From Bacteroidota bacterium (GTDB lineage Bacteria; Bacteroidota; Bacteroidia; Bacteroidales; UBA7960), in contig RECE01000273.1 of the NCBI GenBank assembly GCA_007694165.1, positions 1 through 56,965 of the forward strand: a stretch of 56,965 nt of DNA, read 5' to 3'. This document shows, piece after piece, positions 44,111 through 51,369 of the stretch. Under the pieces are notes generated by a model. That model was not told the origin of the DNA. It did no database searches and was given only the letters and a program-made list of their open reading frames with translations. The position numbers were made by a program, and so were the translations under genes. Positions within the stretch are counted from its first letter, which is position 1; each line of letters opens with the position of its first letter.

Positions 44111-44220
44111 ATATTTTCAGTTTTAGGTTTTGTGTTTTTAATAATTTAAAGGAATACTTGTTTTGATTATCTGAAACTTTGCAAGTGTTATTCTTTTGTT
44201 CTGTCATGTGTTATATGAAT

Positions 44221-44277
44221 GGGGCTAAAGCCCCTTTACTGTGTTACATTATCTCATCCGTTGGCTAAAGCCAACGG
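44221..44277. repeat. Twin palindromes with GGCTAAAGCC core
   Basis: A perfect palindrome GGGGCTAAAGCCCC (44221-44234) and a longer one, CCGTTGGCTAAAGCCAACGG (44258-44277), share the core GGCTAAAGCC. They lie in the 238-bp gap between the barrel gene and the double-rhodanese gene. No T run follows, so they are more likely a dispersed palindromic repeat or mRNA-processing stem than a terminator. Confidence 0.7.
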
Positions 44278-44348
44278 CAATAGATAAGAGTCTTCTAGTC
44301 TGTTGCTGCACTGCCCTTTTCCATTGCCGGGGGCTTCCATAGGCAAAT

Positions 44349-45623
44349 TTACAAGAATTTCGGCCTGATTCTCAACATAATGTATGCAAAATAAGCAGGT
44401 TCCTCTTTTGAGCCTCTCGTGGCTCCCCTGTTGATGATTTCCATAGACTCAGATCCAAACATCCAGGAGAATCCCCCGATGATGCGGGTAAAATTGTTGA
44501 AGCGGTAATTGAGCGTAAGGTCAATTTCTGTTCCCAGGTATTTGCTGATGGTTTCTTCCTGGTAAACAAAATTGTTTTGAATGAAAAAGAGGTGCAAATC
44601 TGCATCCATAAAAGTGTTGTCGGACAGGATGAATCTGTTTTTTAGAAACGGATTGATTAGCCCGGCATTTCGGGTATGCTGTGGTATCAGGGTGAAATAG
44701 TCCATGAATCCCAGGTGAGCATGTCCCGCCCCATACAGCGCATCAAAAGCCCTGTATTTGTCATCGGCTGCATCAGTAGCATCATTTCCTGAGAAGATTT
44801 CAAACCCTGCAGTAGTAGTAACATTTTCAAGGGTGGGTGCTGCTGCCTCAGCCCGCAGATACCATGCACTAATGCTTTGTCCTGTTCGGTGGCGCCCATG
44901 CTGAAATGCAGGGTTGACCATCAGATTTACAGTGCCGGCGTCGTATTTGAGAAAAGCTGACCAGGTGCCCCTTACATACATGAGTTCTGGATTGTATTGC
45001 GCTCCGTCGTTAAATTCATGCCCATCTGCCACCCCCATCAGAGAAAGGTTTGCATCAGGGTTGATGTCTGTGTTGAACCAGATATAGTTCATGTATTTGT
45101 AATTATTGATGCCGTAGTCAGTGGTAAAGTTTCTTTGGAAAGCCTCCGGGGGCTGGTTGAAAGCAGTTCCGAAATGCAGCTCTCCTGCTTCAGAAATATA
45201 CTTCAAAAGGGCCACATCGTGTTTCTGACCCATGGGAATCCAGTCATTGATGGCAAAGAACCGTTGGTTATCGTAGCGCAGATGCTGTCTTCCGATTTTC
45301 AGGGTCAGGCTGTCGGTGAAAAGCAGTTCCGCCCATGCTTCATGAATGGCAAGTGAAGGGTGAACCTGCCGCTGACCTTCCTGCCCCCATACGCGCACAT
45401 CCTGAAAAGAGATATGAGTGCGCAGGTTTTCGCTTTTCCATGCAAGGTTAAGGCGTGTCCTTTGGCTAACCAGGATGGCTGCTTTTTCACCCTCCTGTGG
45501 CAGTACCCTGTAGCCGTGCCGGAGCTCTGCCCGGGGGCTGATGTCAGCACTGATGCTGAATTGTGCCATCAGCGAGGGGATATAAATGATCAAAAATACC
45601 AATAGTCCTGTTGCTTTCTTCAT
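44349..45623 (-). CDS. Outer-membrane beta-barrel (alginate-export/porin-like)
   Basis: This 424-aa exported protein has a signal peptide ending LMAQF. The rest shows alternating beta strands such as RLNLAWKSENLRTHISFQDVRVW, LTLKIGRQHLRYDNQRFF and a C-terminal LRIRPKFL that ends in an aromatic residue. The arrangement (RTRLNL..., ..KIGRQ.L.YD.QR) resembles alginate-export/porin-like barrels. It is likely to let sulfur anions or solutes cross the outer membrane for the cluster (inference). It starts 26 bp before the stop of its upstream neighbour's 3' side, in the otr run. Confidence 0.8.
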   Translation of the reverse strand: MKKATGLLVFLIIYIPSLMAQFSISADISPRAELRHGYRVLPQEGEKAAILVSQRTRLNLAWKSENLRTHISFQDVRVWGQEGQRQVHPSLAIHEAWAELLFTDSLTLKIGRQHLRYDNQRFFAINDWIPMGQKHDVALLKYISEAGELHFGTAFNQPPEAFQRNFTTDYGINNYKYMNYIWFNTDINPDANLSLMGVADGHEFNDGAQYNPELMYVRGTWSAFLKYDAGTVNLMVNPAFQHGRHRTGQSISAWYLRAEAAAPTLENVTTTAGFEIFSGNDATDAADDKYRAFDALYGAGHAHLGFMDYFTLIPQHTRNAGLINPFLKNRFILSDNTFMDADLHLFFIQNNFVYQEETISKYLGTEIDLTLNYRFNNFTRIIGGFSWMFGSESMEIINRGATRGSKEEPAYFAYIMLRIRPKFL

Positions 45624-45649
45624 GTTACCTCGTTTTGGTTATTTTTCCA

Positions 45650-46369
45650 TTAGATTTCATAGTTGTCCGGAGTGAAATTTGGGTCTTCACCGGGTCCTTC
45701 AATTTTTTCTCCTGGTGGTTCTTTTGCAGTTTTGGATTCCGGTATTGTTCCTTCTTCTGTTTCCAGTTCTTCCCAGCCGGTTACCATCGCTTTCAGGTTG
45801 GATGTTAAAGTATGCCCCGTGGTAATGAGGTACAGGTGAACAATTACAAAAGCCATAAGAACATAAGCCCCGATGGTGTGGGCGTAAGCAACAGCTTCCA
45901 GGCTGCTTACCCCCAGTTCTTTGATTTCACCCTGGCTGGGGTAACGGTAAAACATGTAGGCCAGTCCACTGGCTATCATTACCGGAAAGACCAGTATCTT
46001 CAAAGAGAGATACACCAGTCTTTGCAAGGGGTTGAGTTTGCTGAGTACCGTTTTGCGGGTAGGGTGGGGGGCATTGCGAAAAATGCCGAAAACATAGTAT
46101 TCAGCCTGTAACCGCAGGTTTTCTGTAGTAGGCATGTATTGTTTCCATTCTCCGGTAGTAAAATGCCAGAAGATGGTAAAAACGGTAAGAATAATGAAAG
46201 CCCACGCCGCCTTGTTGTGAAGCACTACGGCATTTTCAAACCCGAAAAAGGTAAAAGAGCCATGTACCTCAAAGCCGGTAAGAGCCAGAAAGAATATCAG
46301 GAAGGCCTGTGTCCAGTGCCAGAACCTTTCGTACAATTTATAGATGTAAACATTTTCTGTTTTTGCCAT
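45650..46369 (-). CDS. Cytochrome b membrane subunit
   Basis: This 239-aa di-haem-type cytochrome b has four helices. His residues suitable as haem ligands are in YERFWHWTQAFL, VVLHNKAAW, FTIFWHFTTG, YAHTIGAYV and VIVHLYLITTGH. The fold resembles the cytochrome b subunits of thiosulfate reductase or formate dehydrogenase. It would take electrons from menaquinol and pass them to the octahaem cytochrome encoded 10 bp upstream. The acidic tail (about 205-239) is probably disordered. Confidence 0.88.
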   Translation of the reverse strand: MAKTENVYIYKLYERFWHWTQAFLIFFLALTGFEVHGSFTFFGFENAVVLHNKAAWAFIILTVFTIFWHFTTGEWKQYMPTTENLRLQAEYYVFGIFRNAPHPTRKTVLSKLNPLQRLVYLSLKILVFPVMIASGLAYMFYRYPSQGEIKELGVSSLEAVAYAHTIGAYVLMAFVIVHLYLITTGHTLTSNLKAMVTGWEELETEEGTIPESKTAKEPPGEKIEGPGEDPNFTPDNYEI

Positions 46370-46379
46370 GGTCCGTGGA

Positions 46380-47957
46380 TTATGCTTTGGATGTATTGTT
46401 CATTTTTTTGTAGGAGAAATACCTGATAATGGCGTGTGTAGCCACTCCCAGTATAGATAGAATAATCAGCAGTACGCCCATGGTGTCAATGGTTGCATGG
46501 GTGGTTTTACCGGGAATATATACACCTTCTACAAACTGCATCCTGCTGTTGTTGCGTGTATGGCAATCTGCACAAGTAAGTGCTTCGCTGGCCGGAGAAA
46601 CCATGTGGTTTACAGGGAGATACATTTCGGTGTCTACAAAATCCCATTGCCCGCTGTAGGGGCGATCAAGGTATTTCATTCCTTCTTCCAGGGCCCGCTC
46701 CCAGTCCAGATCGAGCCACAGAGCACCTTTGCCTGCTTCCCTGTCCCAGAGTTTGGCCTGCAGAATACTCATATAAACGGGATCGTAGGGCTGACGTCCC
46801 CGGTGCACTTTTGAAGGGATTATGCGTGACTCAGGGTCGTCGGCAGAGCCAAACAAAGTGTTGATGCGCAAAAAGGCTTCAGTAGTGTCTACTTTGTCGG
46901 ATAGAAGAAAGTGATCCGCGGTGCCGTTAAACCACATGTATTCAGGCACTACGTTGGTTTGCCATGCCGCATCTCCTTTTATAGATTGGTAGATGGGGTT
47001 GCCCTGGCTGTCAAACAATTCAAAAGCCTTTCCGTCCTGCAGGTCTCCGGCTGTTGACCAGTCCCAGTACATTTTGGTGGCATTCACTTTGGCATATTCG
47101 GGAATATGGCAGGTTTGACATGCAATTTTCGAGACATGGGTGTTAAGCATCTGGTCCAGGTGAGGTGTGGCGGTGTGGCATTGTTCGCAGGTGGCCCTGC
47201 GGGTATTGGACGATGAAACACCATAATAGCGTCCTTTCATCACGTGGTTGGTAGCTGTGTGACAGTCTACGCAATCCATGTTGCCTCCGTCTACTCCCAT
47301 GTGTACATCCACCTTACGTGAAGCCGTGAGCAGGGCCTCTTCCAGATCTCCGTGTTTCACATTGTTTCCGCCGCCACCATGGAAGTGACAGTAGCCACAA
47401 TTGGTTTTGGTGGGTCGACCCACATTTTGTACGATGGTTTGAAAATCCTGGCCGGGCTCAGGATAACCAGCTCCTCCACGGAGTTTTTCATAAGTGCCGG
47501 TATTGTCATGGCAAACCAGGCAATCAACGTTGTATTGGTTGGAGAAGTCGAAATCCATATCTTCCCATCCAAAACCCGCGTGGCAGCGGTTGCAGGTGGC
47601 TTCGTTGGAAAAAATCCCGGTGCAGAAGTTGTTCAGAAGGTTTTTCTTCCCCAGGTAGGTTACTCCCCTGCCTTCGATATAGTCCTCACGCTCCCAGGTA
47701 AAGTGAAAGCTGTTAAGCAATTCTTCTCCTCTTTCGGTGTGGCACGAAATGCATGTAGCCGTAATTTCATGAGGATTGTCAAAATCCCGTTGCAAAACTT
47801 CATGCTTGCTGTGGTCAACGCTGGGGATATGAGGTTGACTGTATTCTTCTCTGAGTTCTGCAAGAAGCTTGTTTTCCTGGCTCGCGTCTCGCAAAACCAC
47901 CGTGATAATAATCAGTGGTACAACTACCGATAAGATAAAAGTTACAGTATTCTTCAT
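46380..47957 (-). CDS. otr: Octahaem cytochrome c, tetrathionate reductase (Otr) family
   Basis: This 525-aa protein starts at the ATG at 47957, giving an N-terminal signal anchor (about 6-21). Eight CXXCH haem motifs are present (residues near 69, 122, 146, 187, 229, 257, 280 and 462: CISCH, CNRCH, CLVCH, CGYCH, CVDCH, CEQCH, CQTCH, CADCH). The spacing and the motif NNFCTGIFSNEATCNRCH match the Otr family. A non-haem Cys (about 112, NNFC) may be the active-site Cys seen in Shewanella OTR. A C-terminal helix (about 490-510) anchors it. It would reduce tetrathionate to thiosulfate, although OTR also reduces nitrite and hydroxylamine in vitro. Confidence 0.9.
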   Translation of the reverse strand: MKNTVTFILSVVVPLIIITVVLRDASQENKLLAELREEYSQPHIPSVDHSKHEVLQRDFDNPHEITATCISCHTERGEELLNSFHFTWEREDYIEGRGVTYLGKKNLLNNFCTGIFSNEATCNRCHAGFGWEDMDFDFSNQYNVDCLVCHDNTGTYEKLRGGAGYPEPGQDFQTIVQNVGRPTKTNCGYCHFHGGGGNNVKHGDLEEALLTASRKVDVHMGVDGGNMDCVDCHTATNHVMKGRYYGVSSSNTRRATCEQCHTATPHLDQMLNTHVSKIACQTCHIPEYAKVNATKMYWDWSTAGDLQDGKAFELFDSQGNPIYQSIKGDAAWQTNVVPEYMWFNGTADHFLLSDKVDTTEAFLRINTLFGSADDPESRIIPSKVHRGRQPYDPVYMSILQAKLWDREAGKGALWLDLDWERALEEGMKYLDRPYSGQWDFVDTEMYLPVNHMVSPASEALTCADCHTRNNSRMQFVEGVYIPGKTTHATIDTMGVLLIILSILGVATHAIIRYFSYKKMNNTSKA

Positions 47958-48010
47958 GAGATAAGGGTTATTGCGGTTTTTTTTGACGTAAGATGTAGTT
48001 TTGATGGTTA

Positions 48011-48018
48011 CAAACCTA
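48011..48018 (-). promoter_or_regulatory. -7 element of the otr cluster
   Basis: The minus strand reads TAGGTTTG (TAnnTTTG). A second match TATATTTG lies at 48031-48038. The nearer one sets a leader of about 47 nt and argues for the ATG at 47957, since the in-frame ATG at 48023 would lie upstream of the transcript. Confidence 0.4.
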
Positions 48019-48306
48019 AACATACAGTGGCAAATATATGAATAGGATTTGGTTTTTTGCAGCCCGTTTTGCTATATATAGATATATTTAGATACTATGT
48101 AAAAAACTGATTGACAGTTTGTAACCCTGTAATTTAAATTTGGTCTAAATTAAAATTTGCAATAGTTTGCATCCATGATTTTTATATTGTGCTTCAGATG
48201 TTAATTTTTGCTGGTGCTAAAGATGCAAAAAGAAACTTGTTGGATGTAAAAGTAATTGTTTCAACTTGTTGAAAAGTACAAGAAATACTGAATTAATTCT
48301 TTAATT

Positions 48307-48436
48307 GATGCTGCTCCGAAAAGTGGTTTTTGCGAAATTAATTGAAATAGAAAAATGTTATTTCGCACAATGTCAGCAGTTTGCGATCTCCACCTTCCAG
48401 GGGGCGGGAGGTATTGTACTTTTCGTAGTGGACGCC
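48307..48436. mobile_element. 130-bp MITE-like element, copy A
   Basis: Non-coding element bounded by GATGCTGCTCCGAAAAG and the complement of CTTTTCGTAGTGGACGCC. It is flanked by the direct repeat TAATT(G) (48302-48307 and 48437-48442), which marks a target duplication of 5-6 bp. It is homologous over its whole length to 55015-55144 in the opposite orientation, including TTTGCGAAATTAA and GCACAATGTCAGCAG. It lies in the 897-bp region between otr and the REC gene. Confidence 0.85.
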
Positions 48437-48498
48437 TAATTGGAATTTCCGGGTTGTACTTCCTGTGAATTTGTATTTTTTCTTATCAGGTATAAATA

Positions 48499-48722
48499 GG
48501 GCCTGCTGAAAAAGTTTTTAGTGCATCAGATGCAAGGCGACAAGGCGAAGCTGTATAGGCATACTGCGAGCTGAAGACAACGAAGCAGATGATGTAATAA
48601 AAACTAACGACTTGGGAATGCAAAGTTTTTACTAAGAACGAGTTTAAATCATTGCATTAAAAGTTTGAAATTGCAAACTAATTAATAGGTTGACATTAAG
48701 TTGAGTGTTTTTCAGTAGGCCC
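48499..48722. mobile_element. 224-bp MITE-like element
   Basis: Terminal inverted repeats GGGCCTGCTGAAAAA (48499-48513) and the complement of TTTTTCAGTAGGCCC (48708-48722) differ at one of 15 positions. Perfect 6-bp direct repeats TAAATA flank both ends (48493-48498 and 48723-48728). There is no transposase inside. It is therefore probably mobilised by an insertion sequence encoded elsewhere. Confidence 0.85.
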
Positions 48723-48854
48723 TAAATAGGTTTCCTGAGATTGCCAGTACATAGGATGTGTTAATAAGTGTTGTGATAAAATCCGGAGAGTATGTCAAAA
48801 TTTATAGTATATTAGCCTGAGAAAAACCTATGGTATGTCTAATAAAATTTGAAA

Positions 48855-49352
48855 ATGGGAAAAGCTGACTATACCCTTATTTTTATAGTTGAAGATGATA
48901 AGTTTTATGCTGATGTTATACGCAAGGCATTGGAGTCAAGAAATTTTATGAATATAAAAACCTTCGCTACGGGTGAAGATTGCCTGAAACACCTGGACCT
49001 GAAGCCTGAAATTGTCTTGCTCGATTATCGTTTGGGAGAGGATGTTATGGATGGAATGGATGTTTTAAAATCCTTACGCAAATCGGGGTTGGATGCACAG
49101 GTGATTTTTCTTACCGGTGTTGATAAGCTTGAAGTGGCCACCAATACTATCAAAGCAGGTGCATACGACTATGTGGTAAAGTCGGAGGCTGCCATAGAAA
49201 GAATCAGAAATATCATCCGTCGGATTACCTTCGAAAATCATATCAAAAGAGAAAACCTTCTTCTGAGACGAAGCCGCAAAATCATTCTTACCATTATCTT
49301 CCTTCTTGCCATAGGCATATTGGTGCTTGGGGCATTGCAAGTTATGCGGTAA
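48855..49352 (+). CDS. Response regulator receiver domain with C-terminal transmembrane helix
   Basis: This 165-aa protein starts at the ATG at 48855; the codon two before it is TTG. Residues about 8-125 form a REC domain: acidic pocket VEDD (about 12-15), phosphoacceptor Asp in VLLDYRLGED (about 56), Thr in FLTGV, and Lys in YVVKS. A Lys/Arg-rich helix then leads to one membrane helix (about 141-160). There is no DNA-binding or enzyme output. A receiver tethered to the membrane by its C-terminus is unusual. It stands alone; the cognate kinase could be the orphan at 295-2268 or elsewhere. Confidence 0.82.
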   Translation: MGKADYTLIFIVEDDKFYADVIRKALESRNFMNIKTFATGEDCLKHLDLKPEIVLLDYRLGEDVMDGMDVLKSLRKSGLDAQVIFLTGVDKLEVATNTIKAGAYDYVVKSEAAIERIRNIIRRITFENHIKRENLLLRRSRKIILTIIFLLAIGILVLGALQVMR

Positions 49353-49509
49353 AAACGGTACCAGAGTGTTTCTTTTGTCAACAGACCCCCTTATTTCGGT
49401 CTGCCAAACAATTTTGGGTTATTCCAGTTCCTTTATTGGCCAGACTCCTGTTGTATTCCCCAAATGCACCCAACCTGCCTTCATTCCGACATTTATTTTT
49501 GAAAGTACG

Positions 49510-49517
49510 TACCTTTG
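49510..49517 (+). promoter_or_regulatory. -7 element of ygiQ
   Basis: TACCTTTG matches TAnnTTTG and lies 20 bp before the ATG, which gives a leader of about 14 nt. The -33 match is poor. Confidence 0.45.
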
Positions 49518-49537
49518 CATTGCATTAAAATTTTTAC

Positions 49538-51301
49538 ATGACAAATCCACGTGGAACCTCTTCTCCTTTTCTTCCTCTTACTGCCGATGAGATGCATAGC
49601 AGGGGGTGGGATCAGGTCGATGTTATCCTGGTAAGCGGCGATGCCTATATCGATCATCCTTCCTTTGGTACTGCCATCCTTGCCCGTATGGCAGAGGCGC
49701 AGGGTTTGCGTGTAGCGGTTCTTGCCCAGCCCAACTGGCGCGATGATTTGCGTGACTTTAAAAAACTGGGTGCACCCAGACTGTTTTTTGGGGTTACGGC
49801 AGGAAGCATGGACTCCATGGTCAACCATTATACTGCATTGCGCCGCAAACGTAGCGATGATGCTTATACACCCGGAGGCAGAGCCGGTTACCGGCCCGAT
49901 TATGCTTCGGTGGTGTACACCCAGATCCTGAAAAAGCTCTATCCTGATATTCCCGTCGTACTGGGGGGTGTAGAGGCCTCCATGCGCCGGTTTACCCATT
50001 ATGATTACTGGCAGGACAAGGTAAAACCTTCGGTGCTGGCAGAAAGCGGGGCTGATTTGTTGCTATATGGCATGGCAGAACAACCATGGAAGATGCTGCT
50101 GGAACTCACTAAAAAAGGGGTGCCATTGCATTCTCTTCACAATCTGCCGCAGACAGCCTTCCTGCGTGATGTTTCGGAGAATATTCCTCCCCTGAAAAAC
50201 ACCCCGGACCATCAACTTCCCTCTCATGAAGATTGTCTGCACAGCAAAAAGACCTTTGCAGATGCTTTCCGCACCATCGAAGAAGCGTCCAACAGCCTGG
50301 AACCACCTCGTTTATGGCAGGATTGCGGGTCGCAAAGACTCATTGTCAATCCCCCTCTTGCGCCAGCGGATGAAAAAACCGCCGACCAAACCTGGGAACT
50401 TCCTTTCACCCGGCTGCCCCATCCCAAATACAAAAAGAAGCCCCCGATTCCGGCCTATGAAATGATAAAGTTTTCGGTGAATATTCACCGCGGATGCTTT
50501 GGCGGATGCAGCTTCTGCGCCATCAATATGCACCAGGGAAAATTTGTACAGAGCCGTTCGGAAAAATCCATTCTCAACGAGTTGGAAGTGATTGCCAAAA
50601 TGCCCGGGTTCAAAGGGCACATCAGCGATTTGGGCGGGCCATCGGCCAATATGTACAAAATGGAAGGGATAGACAAGGAATTGTGCAAGCGTTGTAAGCG
50701 CCCCAGTTGTATCTTTCCCAATACCTGTAAGAACCTTAATTTCGACCACAACCCCCTTTTGCAGCTTTATGAGAAAGCCGGGAAAATCAGTGGCATCAAA
50801 AAAATCACCATTGGCAGCGGGGTGCGCTACGATATGTTGCTGGGCAAAACCCCTCAGCAAAACAAGCAATACGGATTACAACCTTACATTCAGAAATTGT
50901 TGCGCCATCATGTTTCCGGCCGTTTGAAGGTTGCACCTGAGCATACCTCTCCCCAGGTTTTAAAGCTGATGCGCAAACCTGCATTTACGGGCTTTGAAGA
51001 GTTTCACAAAGTGTTTCGCAATGTGTGCCAGAAGGAATCACTCCCCTTGCAGCTGGTCCCCTATTTTATTTCGGGACACCCCGGTACCCTTGAAAAGGAC
51101 ATGAAAGATCTTTCGGTACTGGTCAACAAGCTGGGTTACCGCCCAGAGCAGGTGCAGGAATTCACCCCCACACCCATGACCCTGGCTACCACCATGTATT
51201 ATACCGGCCTCGATCCCTATACCGGTAAAAATATCTCCGTTGTGCGCGGCGATAAGGAAAAACGCAGACAAAAAGAGTATTTCTTCCGTAATAAAAAGTA
51301 A
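49538..51301 (+). CDS. ygiQ: YgiQ family radical SAM protein
   Basis: This 587-aa radical SAM protein (UPF0313) has the 4Fe-4S motif CFGGCSFC near residues 320-327 within IHRGCFGGCSFCAINMHQG. The N-terminal part has VILVSGDAYIDHPSFGTAILARM, similar to a B12-binding-like fold. A Cys-rich region CKRCKRPSCIFPNTC (about 385-400) is typical of the family. The substrate is unknown. Length is somewhat below some members but the ends look complete. A hairpin follows its stop. Confidence 0.93.
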   Translation: MTNPRGTSSPFLPLTADEMHSRGWDQVDVILVSGDAYIDHPSFGTAILARMAEAQGLRVAVLAQPNWRDDLRDFKKLGAPRLFFGVTAGSMDSMVNHYTALRRKRSDDAYTPGGRAGYRPDYASVVYTQILKKLYPDIPVVLGGVEASMRRFTHYDYWQDKVKPSVLAESGADLLLYGMAEQPWKMLLELTKKGVPLHSLHNLPQTAFLRDVSENIPPLKNTPDHQLPSHEDCLHSKKTFADAFRTIEEASNSLEPPRLWQDCGSQRLIVNPPLAPADEKTADQTWELPFTRLPHPKYKKKPPIPAYEMIKFSVNIHRGCFGGCSFCAINMHQGKFVQSRSEKSILNELEVIAKMPGFKGHISDLGGPSANMYKMEGIDKELCKRCKRPSCIFPNTCKNLNFDHNPLLQLYEKAGKISGIKKITIGSGVRYDMLLGKTPQQNKQYGLQPYIQKLLRHHVSGRLKVAPEHTSPQVLKLMRKPAFTGFEEFHKVFRNVCQKESLPLQLVPYFISGHPGTLEKDMKDLSVLVNKLGYRPEQVQEFTPTPMTLATTMYYTGLDPYTGKNISVVRGDKEKRRQKEYFFRNKK

Positions 51302-51311
51302 GAATACAACA

Positions 51312-51358
51312 ACAGCATTTCAGCCTCCCTGATAGAATTCAGCCAGACTGAATGCTGT
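51312..51358. terminator. Hairpin between ygiQ and the Ig-repeat gene
   Basis: ACAGCATTTCAG and CTGAATGCTGT are near-perfect complements (one bulged T) enclosing about 24 nt, between convergent genes. A strong T run is lacking, so it is a likely but weak bidirectional terminator. Confidence 0.5.
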
Positions 51359-51369
51359 AGATGCTCCGT

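Noticed and set aside
44221..44277. Intrinsic terminator inside the sulfur cluster
   Set aside because: The palindromes are strong but no T run follows on either strand.
46380..47957. Hydroxylamine oxidoreductase or multihaem sulfite reductase (MccA)
   Set aside because: The haem spacing, the NNFC region and the following cytochrome b fit the Otr family better. No CX15CH-type motif of MccA or HAO tyrosine cross-link region is visible.
48024..48854. Non-coding RNA or phage remnant in the long otr-REC gap
   Set aside because: Most of the gap is explained by two MITE-like elements. I found no conserved RNA fold or phage gene in the remainder.
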